64,000 bases of DNA from JAWKOK01 sp963765875 (GTDB lineage: Bacteria > Chloroflexota > Anaerolineae > Caldilineales > Caldilineaceae), in contig CAVXYK010000017.1 in NCBI GenBank assembly GCA_963765875.1, positions 310,001-374,000 on the forward strand, written 5' to 3'. The notes beneath the pieces were generated by a model. The model did no database searches and was not told where the DNA came from. It saw only the letters and a list, made by a program, of their open reading frames with translations. Both the position numbers and the translations under genes were made by a program. This document shows positions 1 through 9,778 of the stretch, piece by piece. The stretch's first letter is position 1; each line of letters begins with the position of its first letter.

Positions 1-230
1 TCTGCACGCCGGCGAAGAATCTTGCTTTCATCATAACAGACCTACTGGATCTGGTTCTGAGTCTGGCCTGCATTGCTGGTTCGGGTGGTGCCATGGGACA
101 ACTGGACACCTTTTGGGGTGACAAATGACCCTTGCAGTGAACCAGATGCAGTGCTAAGATTCGTTGCATAACGCGTCGCTCCACCTTTCTTGCTCTTATT
201 TTCACAATCATTTCCACAACATCCGAACCC

Positions 231-3200
231 TTGAAGGAGCCCATCGTGCAAAAACTAAATACGCTTGTTCTCCGCCCCTTGTGGAAGACTGGAGGTGCCG
301 CGGCTATTGTAATCTGCGCCGCCCTTGTTTTGGTCTTTGTCCACGGCACTTGGGTGAACCTGCCGCTTCGTGCTGCATCGCTACCCAAGCAAGACGCCCC
401 AAACAATGCCTTCGTGGTCACCAGCACCGCCGACAGCGGGCCCGGCACGCTGCGCCAAGCGCTGCTGGATGCCAGAACGGCGACACGATCACGTTCGATC
501 CCGCATTCTTTCCACCAGGTAGTCCGGCGACAATCGACATTACGAGTGATGCGCTGCCTCATGTTTCGCAGGGCAATATGACGATTGACGGCAGTAACGC
601 GGGTGTGATTCTGGATGGAAGTGGTCTCAGCGCAACGCCGGAAACGCTGTTACTGGACGATGTCAGCCTTTCCATGAACGGTGGCTCCAACCTGATCGAG
701 AATGGCGACTTCAGTACCGGCCTTGGACATTGGCGTCCTGATGACGACGGCTCCGGCACTGGACGATCAATTGAGGGCGGCGATTCTCACTCGGCGCCTA
801 GTAGCTATAAGTGGACAGTGACAGCGCATGCCGGCGATAGCACAACGATTTATGACACAACGAACACCGATGATCCCTTTGACAATCACCCGTATGACGA
901 AACCAGCACGGTGTGGATTCCGGCAACCGGCGGCAGCACAGTTGACCTTCAATTCTGGTATAGATATGGAGGGTTGAGCGTTGAACTGATCGCACTGTTC
1001 GCCAACGGCGATGACGACGACTTTATCGATTAAGGATTTGGTTGGCAGTCAGAGTGGACCGAGGCGACTTTCAGCACCGTCGTACCAGACGAAGCCACTG
1101 GCGTGGCCGTTCAATTTCGGTTCGAACACTCTTTGGTTCGATGTTGACGGCCTGTATGTTGATTCCAACTACAATGCGGTCAAAGGACTCCAAATACAGA
1201 ATTTTCCGAACATTGGGCTGGAGATTAATGATGGGGCTAGCTTCAACATTGTAGCCAACCTTGTTGTCGGGGGCAATACCACCAGCGGTGTCAAAATCGG
1301 CGACAGCACGTCGATGAGCAGATACGATTATTGGCAGCGACATTGGCGTCAACGCCGACGGCACAGCCGCAATGCCCAATGGAGACGCCGGAATCTTCAT
1401 CGACTCCGCAGCATACACGATGATCGGTGGGCCTCTCGTTTCAGACCGTAATATCGTCAGCGGCAATGGGCGTGAAGGCATTCGCATTAAGGATGGTGGC
1501 CATCATAATACCATTGTCGGAAACTACATCGGTACGGACGCAAGTGGAGCGATTGCCATAGGAAATGGACAGAGTGGCATCGAGCTTGAAGCCTCGTCAA
1601 ACACGGTTGGCGGGGAGAGTCCCGGCCAACGCAATGTTGTTAGCGGCAATGGAGACAATGGTGTCAGGATCAGCGATGTATCCGACAACATCGTTATCGG
1701 AAACTACATCGGCACGAATGCCGCTGGCAATATGACACTGCCAAACCGTATCGATGGCGTCGAGATCGTGAATGGTGCATCCAACAATGCGATTGGCGGA
1801 GACAAGCCTGCACATTGCAATTTCATCAGCGCTATAGTCGTAGCGGCATCAGCATAGCCGATACAGGCACCATGAACAACAGGGTAAGTGGAAACTACAT
1901 CGGTACGGATGCGTCCGGCACAAAGGCCCTAGGAAACGAACGAAACGGCATCTCTATCCGCGATGGCGCACAGAACAATCCAGTGGGCGGATCTAGTGTA
2001 GCAGAACGCAACCTAGTCTCCGGCAATGAGCGTAACGGCGTCGAGATAGCCGGCACGGATACCATGAGCAATACGGTGAGTGCCAACTATATCGGAACGG
2101 ATGTGACCGGCACTGAAGCCCTGGGCAATGAGCGAGATGGCGTTCACATCTCTAGTAGTGCACAAAACAATCGAGTAGGTGGATCTGATGTAGCAGAACG
2201 CAATTTGATTTCGGGGAATGGTCGTGTGGGTATCAGCATCAACGGTAGAGACGATGGCACGAACAGTAACAACATCCAAGGCAATTACATCGGGGTAAAT
2301 ATCAGTGGAACATCTTCGATTGCCAATGGAACTGCTGACGAATACACCGCAATCGAGATCTACTACTCGGCCAATAATACCGTCACCAAAAACCTTGTCT
2401 CAGGAAACATCGGTAGCGGAATCTTGATTCAGGGCGACACGTCCACGGGAAATTCCATACTGGCCAACTACATTGGTACAGACAAGACCGGAACTAAGCA
2501 GATTGCCAACACCGCAGGGGGCATTCGGCTGGAAAACGGCGCAAACCATAACGAAATCGGGGGCGTCAATAGTGCCACAGGCGGGGCATGTTCCGGTGAC
2601 TGCAATTTGATCAGCGGCAATGGTAGAAACGGTATCTTTATCCAAGGCACAGATACAGTTAGCAACACTGTCAAGGGAAATCATATTCGGCGTCGATATC
2701 GGTGGGACCTCCATATTGGGCAATTCCGATGGCGGTGTTCGCCTCGACAATGGCGCCGAATATACTGTTGTTGGCGGGATGGCCCCCGGTGAGAGAAACA
2801 TCATCAGTGGCAACGGCAGAGATGGCGTCGAGATTGGCGGCGTTTACAACAACCTCGTCATAGGCAACATATTGGCACTGATGCCACTGGCATCCTCGCG
2901 CTAGGAAATTCGACAGGCATTGGGTTGAACAATGGAGGAGAAACGCTCCCGACAACGTCTAATGAGATTCGAGGCAACCTGATTAGTGGCAACGAGTGCA
3001 ACGGTGTAGATCTGTACGGCACAGAGTCGACCAATAACATCGTTGCCGGCAACCTGATCGGTACGGACAAGTGAAGGATCTAAGCCCATTGGCAACGGTT
3101 GTAAGGGAATCTGGATCGGCGGCGGCGCACATGACAATCTGATCGGCGGTGACGAACCAGAAGACAGGAACGTCATTAGCGGCAACGCAGAGAATGGGAT

Positions 3201-4980
3201 GGATATTTGGGATCGTGGTACCGAAGGCAACGTGGTGAAAGGTAACTATGTTGGCACTTCTGCCGACGGTACGGATCCGCTGCCCAACGGCTGGTCCGGC
3301 ATCTCCATTGGCGGCGGTACCACGAAAAACATTGTTGGGCCGGACAACGTGATCGCCTTCAATACATATAATGGCGTCTGGATTGGATGGACAGATGCAT
3401 CCGCCATCGAAAACACAATCACACGGAATGCGATCTATGGTCATCCCTATGCAGGAATCAAACTCGTGTCTGGTGGCAACCTGGAGTTTTTCGCCCCCAT
3501 TCTCACAAACGTCACTGACAAAACAGTCTCCGGCCTTGCGTCTCCAAACAGCACGGTGGAGATCTTTTCAGATGACGATGACGAAGGTCGCACCTATGAA
3601 GGGACCACGACGGCTGACACAAATGGGGACTTCAGCTACGCACAGGCAACACCATTCACTCGTCCCAATGTCACCGCTACGGCCACCGACGCCAATGGCA
3701 ACACGTCCGAGTTCTCCGGCGCCTACGCACCCAGAGAGTCGATATCGCCGCCGTCGTCATCTTCGAGCCCAGTAATTCGATGATCGTTGACGAGGTCGTG
3801 ATGCCGAGTGTGAAGATGAGTAACCCCGGCACCGACCTTGGCCAAGGACATTCGTGTCGACATTGAGATAAGCGGTCCCGCGTCCACGGCAAGCCAGTTG
3901 TCCGCCGACTACAGCGACAGCGAGACAGTGGATCTCCTGAACCCACTCTCGTACACGGTGATATCGTTCGAGCCGTTCTCACCGACTGTATTGGGCAAGC
4001 ATACCGTCAAAGTAACCATCTCGTTAGATGGCGACGCCGACCCCTCAAACGATGTGCTCAACAAAGATATCACTGTCAAAGATGGGCTTGTCGACGTCTG
4101 GACCGCGCGACAACCCGTCCGACAAAGGTGACGTACCGACCACCGACTGGTGGCAGAGTCCCGATCTCTGGGTGCGCAACCAGGAGACGGCCTGAGCAAC
4201 CTCACCCATCAGGACCCGATCTCTGGCACGGTGAACTACGTCTATGTTCAAGTTCGCAACCGGGGTTCGGAGACAGCGACCAACACTACGGTCAAGGTCT
4301 ACTGGCACGAGCCGTCGCTGGGCATCGCCTGCGGCGACTGGGCGTACATCGGCGAGCAGACAGTCGCCAGTTTGGCGCCAGGCGCCACACAGACGATCAG
4401 CGTCGAATGGACGCCGACGCGTACAGGTCACACTTGTCTTTTTGATGTATTGGAATCTGTGCAGGATCCGGTCACAAGCGAATGTGATGTCTCGTGGGAC
4501 AACAACATTGAGCAGCGCAACGTTGAGATCATCGAAACTTTGCCCGTTCAAGGGGCAGCGATGCGGGCTTCGGCGGCGATCAATTTTGATGTGGCCAATG
4601 TCTATTCACAGGCGAAGCTAGTCGATGTAGTGCTTGATCGTTCAGAGATCCCCAAAGACGGCAGCGTTGAACTCGATCTTGGCGACGCGCTCTTCCAGCG
4701 ATGGAAATCGATGAACTCGGGAACGCCTCTGACCGGTGCAGAAGTAACGGGTGATAGCAGCATCTCAGTGACCAGTTTGACAACGGCAACTATCCACGCT
4801 TTACCTTTGTCAGCCCTGGAATCGCTTCCGCTGGCACTTGCGGTTACAACAGCTTCAGACATTGCGTCTGAGGTATCTGTCTACGAAGTGATTGATGACA
4901 ATGTAATCGGCGGCAACACGTTCAAGTTTGCAACCGAGTCAACGGGGGCGACCATCTATTTGCCAGTGATTGTGCGGTAG
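231..4980 (+). pseudogene. Exported parallel beta-helix repeat protein with CARDB-like C-terminus, broken by many frame changes
   Basis: Several overlapping open frames join into one protein of about 1,580 residues. The N-terminus has one hydrophobic export segment (residues about 20-40), then the motif FVVTSTADSGPGTLRQALLD, typical of large Chloroflexota/Planctomycetes surface proteins. Next come many beta-helix rungs of the GNYIGTD...ALGN...NxIGG...ERNxISGN type, and finally two CARDB-like adhesion beta-sandwiches (about 3780-4560). Homology continues across each break, near 475, 1130, 1318, 1830, 2690, 2860, 3073, 3750, 3836, 4105 and 4190, each needing a one-base insertion or deletion. 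There is also an in-frame TAA at 1031-1033. Between breaks the coding is clean, so inactivation is recent or the sequence is faulty. A cell-surface adhesion role is inferred. A terminator follows at 5039. Confidence 0.75.
1500..3330 (+). repeat. Tandem beta-helix coding repeats, about 195 bp per double rung
   Basis: The stretch encodes roughly nine to ten copies of a unit of about 65 residues with consensus GNYIGTD, then ALGN, then NxIGG, then ERNxISGN. Copies start near 1525, 1695, 1890, 2085, 2280, 2468, 2680, 2865, 3050 and 3243. Conservation is at protein level; the DNA copies have diverged, so this is an old internal duplication rather than a recent tandem array. Such repeats can misassemble, which matters for the frame breaks here. 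Confidence 0.7.
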
Positions 4981-5038
4981 GGTCGGCTTCCTGGGAAGCA
5001 GAGCAGGGGATCTTGAGACTCTGTGATACGACATCAGA

Positions 5039-5064
5039 AGCCCGCCGGGCGAACCCGGCGGGCT
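5039..5064 (+). terminator. Rho-independent terminator after the beta-helix gene
   Basis: A perfect GC-rich stem AGCCCGCCGGG / CCCGGCGGGCT with a four-base CGAA loop is followed by a short T-rich run. It lies about 60 bases beyond the last stop codon of the surface protein. Confidence 0.8.
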
Positions 5065-5322
5065 TTCTCACCAACAGGATCTGTAGGCGCCCTACTGCAG
5101 GTGCGAATTCATCCAAACGAGATCAAGGGAATTCCAAGGTGCTATGTCTCTTTGGGATCTCAGGGGATTGACAACGGCTCTGCAAGATCATGTCTGGGAC
5201 CGCCGAGCTTCGGCTCGGCAAGCACAGCACGAGCCAAGCTGGAGTTTGGCGCTCCCGTACCTGTCGACCCCCAGAAATCGTGGAGAGCCGTTTTCGGAGC
5301 GAGAGCTAGCTTTGAGCGATAT
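5065..5322. other. Gene-free spacer with a UUCG-type hairpin
   Basis: No convincing gene: the small open frames here lack a ribosome binding site and resemble no family I know. A perfect hairpin GCCGAGC-TTCG-GCTCGGC lies at 5202-5219. Nearby words such as GGAGTTTGGCGCTCCC resemble fragments of the palindromic intergenic elements found elsewhere in the window. Confidence 0.4.
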
Positions 5323-5406
5323 TCATTTGCTTAGGGCTGCTAAAAGGTCGGGGATGTCATCCACATAGAATCGCCATGCTCGTTGTCTTATCTCACGTTT
5401 AGACAT
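5323..5406 (-). pseudogene. Truncated HepT-like (DUF86) protein, 27 residues
   Basis: The start codon overlaps the stop of the upstream nucleotidyltransferase gene by eight bases, the usual arrangement of MNT-HepT pairs. The readable peptide begins MSKREIRQRAWRFYVDDI, which fits the N-terminal helix of HepT/DUF86 proteins (normally about 110 residues), and then stops after 27 residues. The HepT active-site region (RxxxxH) is absent, and no continuation is visible downstream, so the rest has been lost. With so short a match the family call is tentative. Confidence 0.45.
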
Positions 5407-5689
5407 GGATGGCTTCTTCTTCAATATAGGGACGCAGCTCAGGCCGAAGAGCTTTCTCTGTCACTAGATCGACGGAAACGTTCAGCAAATCTTCCAGGTA
5501 GAATTGTACGCCAAAAAAGCGCTTTGAGGTGGCCGGACCATCAAAAGCAACCAATATGTCGATGTCACTGTCAGCGTGAGTTTCATCACGGGCGGTGGAG
5601 CCGAACAGCGCCAGATCGGCGACGTCATAGTGCTCTTTCAAATACGCTTTATTCATTTTCAGCAGTTGTAGCACTTCACTTTTGACCAT
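5399..5689 (-). CDS. MNT-type minimal nucleotidyltransferase
   Basis: A 96-residue protein with the nucleotidyltransferase signature LFGSTARDETHADSDIDILV: the GS-x10-DxD motif binds NTP and metal. This is the size of the MNT antitoxins that AMPylate and neutralise HepT-type RNases. The start at 5689 matches the family length; a longer open frame upstream adds residues with no family similarity. The partner gene is immediately downstream but truncated, so this looks like the surviving half of a toxin-antitoxin module. Activity on another target cannot be excluded. Confidence 0.75.
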   Translation of the reverse strand: MVKSEVLQLLKMNKAYLKEHYDVADLALFGSTARDETHADSDIDILVAFDGPATSKRFFGVQFYLEDLLNVSVDLVTEKALRPELRPYIEEEAIHV

Positions 5690-5988
5690 ACAGCACCCCA
5701 GCCTGAAGTCGACAATCAGCCCACCCAATTCAGTCGCCCTACCCTTGGCCAACGCAATGCTTTGGCGACGCATCATCTCTCTCCGTTAGCAGTTTATCAT
5801 GGCGGAGAGGGTTGATCAATACAGCCACCCACAATCAGATCTCCGCTGGTCTCGACTTCGTCCCTGATGGTGAAGCCATACGCCAATAGACCGCAGAAGA
5901 TGAAGGCAATGGCGGCTGCCGGAGAGGCACATGTTGACTTGCAGAGGATAGTGCTTGACGTTTTGAGTCGACGATCAGCGCTTCGCCC

Positions 5989-6651
5989 CTACTCATCACC
6001 CTCGTCGTCGATCAGATGCGCGACAGCAATAATGCGATGACTATTGTCATCGCGTGGCCAGCAGCTGACCAGCGTCAAGCGGTCGTCATCAAATTCTTGA
6101 ATCCATGAAGCGTTATCACGCCGCTGTTCCGGCGTCGCATGCTTGTCCGGCACAATGACGACTTTTTCGATCTCGTAGTCGTAGCGCGTGTTGCCGGACC
6201 AGATAGTGGCGATGTCACCCTGCTTCAACTGATCCAATTCCCGGAAAACCGACCCCAAGATGTTGTTGTGGCCGCTCATCACCACATTGCCGCTTTGGCC
6301 CAACTCTGAGCTATTGATATGCCAACCGGCTGCATAGGCGGCCACATCCCAGCGGCTGAAGACCCGGCCTGATGGATCGGTCGCCGCGCTCCAGCCCAAC
6401 TCAACAACGGGCGTATCCATGTCGATGGATGGGATGATGATGCGGTCGGGCACGTAGACGCGCTCATCAAAGCGGGCAAAGGTCGGCGGCCGTATCGACG
6501 CCGGCTCCAGAGCAGGCGCTTCAGTCTCGGCTTCAGGTGTCGCTTCGGATTCCGCTCTTGATCCAAAGAAGCCGCAGCCTGTCAGTAACAGCGCAGAAAA
6601 GAGAAGAACGAGGAAAGATCGGAAAGAATTTTGATATGAAAAATGTCTCAT
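5989..6651 (-). CDS. Sortase family cysteine transpeptidase, lipoprotein-anchored
   Basis: A 220-residue protein. The N-terminus has a lipobox-like signal (hydrophobic run, then LLLTGCG), followed by an acidic low-complexity linker and a sortase beta-barrel from about residue 65. The catalytic triad is visible: His in SGHNN, Cys in TLVSCWP, Arg in SHRIIAVA. Sortases cleave a sorting signal and join the protein to a surface nucleophile. It lies 15 bases downstream of the LysM lipoprotein gene on the same strand, so the two are probably co-transcribed. Lipid anchoring instead of a simple membrane helix is unusual for a sortase. The subclass cannot be set from sequence by eye. Confidence 0.85.
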   Translation of the reverse strand: MRHFSYQNSFRSFLVLLFSALLLTGCGFFGSRAESEATPEAETEAPALEPASIRPPTFARFDERVYVPDRIIIPSIDMDTPVVELGWSAATDPSGRVFSRWDVAAYAAGWHINSSELGQSGNVVMSGHNNILGSVFRELDQLKQGDIATIWSGNTRYDYEIEKVVIVPDKHATPEQRRDNASWIQEFDDDRLTLVSCWPRDDNSHRIIAVAHLIDDEGDE

Positions 6652-6666
6652 CGCTGGTTTTAGGGT

Positions 6667-7710
6667 CTATTCCTGGACTGCGCTGATGCGCCGGCCTTGC
6701 GCCACAGCTTCAACACGTGCGACGGGACCGCCGACGGGAGCCAATACGGCCGAAAACTCTGTCTCGCCGCCGACCGGCACCACGTTGTGATCAGGATCGA
6801 CCTTGCGCATGGCGATCACCCGGTCAAGCGGATCGTAGGCGGTCAACACAACCTGCACGCTGACAGCCTCCTCAGGACCAAAGTTGAATATTCTGCCGCT
6901 GACGATATAGGAAGCGACGCCTTCGTTTTCTCCGGCCAGATCGCGTACTTCCAGATCGCGATAGTAGCTGCCGACATAGGCCGGCACCGCGCTCATCGGA
7001 TAGACTTGATAGCGTTCAAAACTATCCGGCGCGGTCCCAAATAGTACGGCAAACGGGGCGCGTTCGCCAATATCGATCAGATCGAGCGAGAGCAGACTGC
7101 TGGCCTGCGCAATTGGATTGTCCTGATCGTCTACCAGGTCCACGCCGACACGCACCTGCTCCAGCGGCACATCACTGTCATTGTACACTTCGCCAAGCAC
7201 CCATAGCCCGCCAATCTGGGTCTCTGCAAAGTGCACGTTCTCAACATTGACCGGCAGGGGTGTGGGCGTCGGCGTAGTCAGCGCATCAGGCTCCAACTCC
7301 TCTTCACGCGGGATGATCAACTGCTGACCAAGCTGAAGCGAACGCGGATCGAGGATGCCGTTGGCTTCCTGGAGGGCGGCAACACTCACACCGTGCTGAT
7401 CGGCGATGCCCAGCAGGCTATCGCCGCCCTCGATAGTGTGAAAGAGCGGTGTCGGCGTAATTGTCGGCGTTGCAGTGGGTGCAGGCGTATAGGGGGCAGG
7501 CGTCGGCGTAGGTGGAGCCGTAGCAGCCACCGCAGCGATGGCAATGGTCGCCGTCGGTTCCGGCGTGGGGGTCGGCGTCAGCGTGATCACTTGTCCGCAG
7601 GCGGCTATCGTCGCAGAGACCAGCAAAATCGCCAAGCCAACCAATATTCTCACCGTGTGCCTGCCACCAAATATGTCCGTACGATCGCTTTCTTCAGTTG
7701 AGCCTTGCAT
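6667..7710 (-). CDS. LysM-domain lipoprotein with FxLYD-like beta domains
   Basis: About 347 residues. It has a lipoprotein signal (VGLAILLVSATIAACG) and a long Thr-Pro-Ala linker typical of Chloroflexota exported proteins. One LysM peptidoglycan/glycan-binding domain follows (HTIEGGDSLLGIADQHGVSV through LQLGQQLIIP), a second TPTPTP linker, and then two beta-sandwich segments resembling FxLYD domains (GGLWVLGEVYNDSD; SYIVSGRIFNFGPE). The start at 7710 is preceded by GGAGAGAG. An upstream in-frame ATG at 7725 lacks a binding site, and a TATACT box sits just before it. It is the first gene of a two-gene unit with the sortase, so it may scaffold or recruit at the cell surface. Confidence 0.8.
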   Translation of the reverse strand: MQGSTEESDRTDIFGGRHTVRILVGLAILLVSATIAACGQVITLTPTPTPEPTATIAIAAVAATAPPTPTPAPYTPAPTATPTITPTPLFHTIEGGDSLLGIADQHGVSVAALQEANGILDPRSLQLGQQLIIPREEELEPDALTTPTPTPLPVNVENVHFAETQIGGLWVLGEVYNDSDVPLEQVRVGVDLVDDQDNPIAQASSLLSLDLIDIGERAPFAVLFGTAPDSFERYQVYPMSAVPAYVGSYYRDLEVRDLAGENEGVASYIVSGRIFNFGPEEAVSVQVVLTAYDPLDRVIAMRKVDPDHNVVPVGGETEFSAVLAPVGGPVARVEAVAQGRRISAVQE

Positions 7711-7734
7711 CTCTCTCCAAAACATATAAACTGG

Positions 7735-7740
7735 AGTATA
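7735..7740 (-). promoter_or_regulatory. Putative -10 element for the LysM-sortase operon
   Basis: On the minus strand the sequence reads TATACT, with a poor -35 match upstream. It would start transcription about 18-20 bases before the ATG at 7710. Confidence 0.35.
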
Positions 7741-7772
7741 TCATAATGTGAATCAATCAAGGGGGAGAAACC

Positions 7773-8252
7773 ATGACCAAAATTGCGGTGATTTCGGACA
7801 GTCACGACAATATCTGGAACCTGGCCGCGGCGCTGGAGGCCATTCGAGAGAGCGGTGCAGAAATCCTGCTGCACTGCGGCGATCTGATCGCTCCATTCAT
7901 CATCACCCATCTGGCCGAAGGCTTCCCCGGCGAGATCCACATCGTCTTTGGCAACAACGACGGCGACGGTCGACTGCTACAGACCCTGGCCACCAACCAT
8001 GAACGCGTGCACCTTCACGCCATCTACAACGAATTTGAAGCAGGCGGTCGTCGCATCGCCATGATCCACTATCCCGAGCCCGCCTTGCGTATCGCACAAT
8101 CAGGCGAGCTGGACCTGGTCTGCTACGGCCACAACCACACCAAGCATCAGGAGTTGATCGGCGGCTGCCTGCTGGTCAACCCCGGCGAACTGATGGGACT
8201 GAATGGCACACCGACGTGGGGGTTGTATGATTGTGCAGGCGCATACGTTTGA
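7773..8252 (+). CDS. YfcE/MJ0936-type metallophosphoesterase
   Basis: A 159-residue single-domain phosphodiesterase. All metal-binding blocks of the family are present in order: DSHDN near the N-terminus, HCGDL, GNNDGD, IHYP and GHNHT. Length is normal for this small intracellular class, which hydrolyses phosphodiesters with Mn or Ni; the true substrate is unknown. The start is preceded by a strong GGGGGAG site. The gene is divergent from the LysM gene and convergent with the cysteine-desulfurase-like gene, separated from the latter by an inverted-repeat element. Confidence 0.9.
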   Translation: MTKIAVISDSHDNIWNLAAALEAIRESGAEILLHCGDLIAPFIITHLAEGFPGEIHIVFGNNDGDGRLLQTLATNHERVHLHAIYNEFEAGGRRIAMIHYPEPALRIAQSGELDLVCYGHNHTKHQELIGGCLLVNPGELMGLNGTPTWGLYDCAGAYV

Positions 8253-8255
8253 ATT

Positions 8256-8391
8256 GATGGGGATCGGGGAATAGGGAGTGGGGAGTGGGGAGTGTGGGAT
8301 AGGGATGGGGAAATAGGTGATTCCGAGCCTCCAATCATCAATCCCTAATCCCCATCCCCCAATCCCTGATCACCAATCCCAATTCCCTACA
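8256..8391. repeat. Word-iterated inverted repeat, family GGGGATTAGGGA, copy 1
   Basis: The left arm (8256-8322) iterates variants of GGGGATTAGGGA and GGGAGT; the right arm (8331-8391) iterates the complement (AATCCCTAATCCCC). It fills the gap between two convergent genes and starts four bases after the first stop codon. The right arm overlaps the last codons of the minus-strand gene. It could act as a bidirectional terminator. Confidence 0.85.
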
Positions 8392-9629
8392 CCCCCTCAA
8401 TCACCTGCAAACACCGATCCACCTCCTCCAGCGTGTGATAGTGGGCCAGGCCGATGCGCAGCAGGCCGCCATTCGGCTCAACGCCGACGCGCTCGCAGAA
8501 GGCCAGCGCGTAGAAATTCCCATTGGTGACAAAGATGTTTTCGGCCGCAAGCGCTTCGGCAAGCTGGGCGGGCGTGGTTCCCTCCTTGCGGATGGAAATG
8601 GTCGACACACGCTTGTCCCAGTCGAAGCGATTGGTGATGCCGTAAATGCGTACGCCGGAGATCAGTTGCAGACCGCTGATCAGCCGGTCGATCAACATCT
8701 CCTCATAGGCGTGGATGACGGGCCACGCGGCCAGGATTTTGGTGCGGCGTTCGGCGTTCGGCGCTGCCGTACCGTAGGTCACGCCCAGTTCGGCGATGTA
8801 GTCGATGGCGGCAGCCACACCTGCCAGGCCCTCGTGGTTCTTGGTGCCGGTCTCCCACTTGTCCGGGGAGGCATCGCCGGCGGGGCGCACACGATAAGCG
8901 TTGAGTCGTTGCAGATGCTCACGTTTACCGTAGAGATGACCGACGTGCGGACCAAAGAACTTGTAGGCGCTGCACGCCAGGAAGTCGCAGTCCAGTGCCT
9001 TGACATCAATGGCTCCGTGGGGAGCATATTGGACAGCGTCAATGAAGCTGTAGGCGCCGACCGCCTTGGCCCAGCTGATGATGGTGGCCACATCGTTTAT
9101 GGTGCCGGTGGCGTTGCTGGCATAGCCGACCGAGACCAGCTTGGTGCGCGGGTTGATCAACGACTTGACATGATCCATGTCCAGCGTGCCCGTCTCCATA
9201 TCGATGTCGGCCCAGCGCACGGTAGCGCCGCTGTCTTCGCCCATGCGCACCCAGGGCATGATGTTGGCGTCATGATCCAATCGCGTGACAACAATCTCGT
9301 CCTCTGGACCGAACTCGTGCACCAGTGCATGGCTGAGCGCAAAGCTCAGGCTGGTCATGTTGTTGCCAAAGATCACCTCATCCACGTCCGCGCCCAATAG
9401 ATCGGCGACAGCCTGTCGCGCATCCTCGATCATGGCGTCGCTGCGTCTGCTGGTCTCGAAGAGGCCATGGGTGTTGGCGTTGCTGGATGTGAGGTAATTG
9501 ACCATGGCGTCGATCACCTTTCGTGGGACCTGAGTGCCGCCCGGCGTATCGAAAAAGACAGCCGGCTTGCCGTCAAACTCTTGGTTAAGGGCCGGGAATT
9601 GCCTGCGAACTGCATTGACGTCTAGCATA
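8387..9629 (-). CDS. Cysteine desulfurase-like class V aminotransferase (VC1184/SufS-like subfamily)
   Basis: About 413 residues of PLP-dependent fold type I. The PLP lysine is in CSAYKFFGPHVG, the cofactor aspartate/glutamine in FIDAVQYAPHGAID, and the typical N-terminal FDTPGGTQVP is present. These match the cysteine-desulfurase-like subfamily often annotated VC1184. The flexible loop cysteine of true SufS/IscS enzymes is not obvious, so sulfur donation is not assured. ATG at 9629 has AGGAG nine bases upstream and gives family length; a longer open frame upstream is not conserved. It stands alone, with no suf or isc genes nearby. Confidence 0.85.
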
Positions 9630-9690
9630 GAAGGATCTCCTAGTTGGTTGACAACACGATAGAAATCAGGAAATTGGTTCGGGGCCCGTG

Positions 9691-9713
9691 GGGACAAGTC
9701 TGAGACCTGTCCC
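9691..9713. repeat. Short palindromic element (GGGACA...TGTCCC)
   Basis: A compact hairpin with arms GGGACA and TGTCCC around AGTCTGAGACC. It belongs to a class of short GC-rich palindromes that recur in spacers of this window (26340, 49013). Confidence 0.5.
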
Positions 9714-9778
9714 TACAACCTGCCCCATCAGAATTCCAACCTCTATCATGTCGCCGATGGCGAAATATTCCTACGAAA

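Noticed and set aside
1500..3330. Regularly spaced similar sequence as a CRISPR array
   Set aside because: The periodicity is at protein level (beta-helix rungs); DNA repeats are not identical and there are no unique spacers of constant length.
5023..5368. Two plus-strand frames between the beta-helix terminator and the MNT gene
   Set aside because: They begin in a terminator or repeat words, lack ribosome binding sites and show no recognisable domain.
7231..7701. 156-codon open frame on the plus strand opposite the LysM gene
   Set aside because: Composition is Arg-rich and it is the antisense of a clear lipoprotein with Thr-Pro linkers; no binding site or family similarity.
8435..9400. 321-codon plus-strand open frame opposite the cysteine-desulfurase-like gene
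   Set aside because: It is an antisense shadow of a conserved PLP enzyme, created by GC-rich codon usage.
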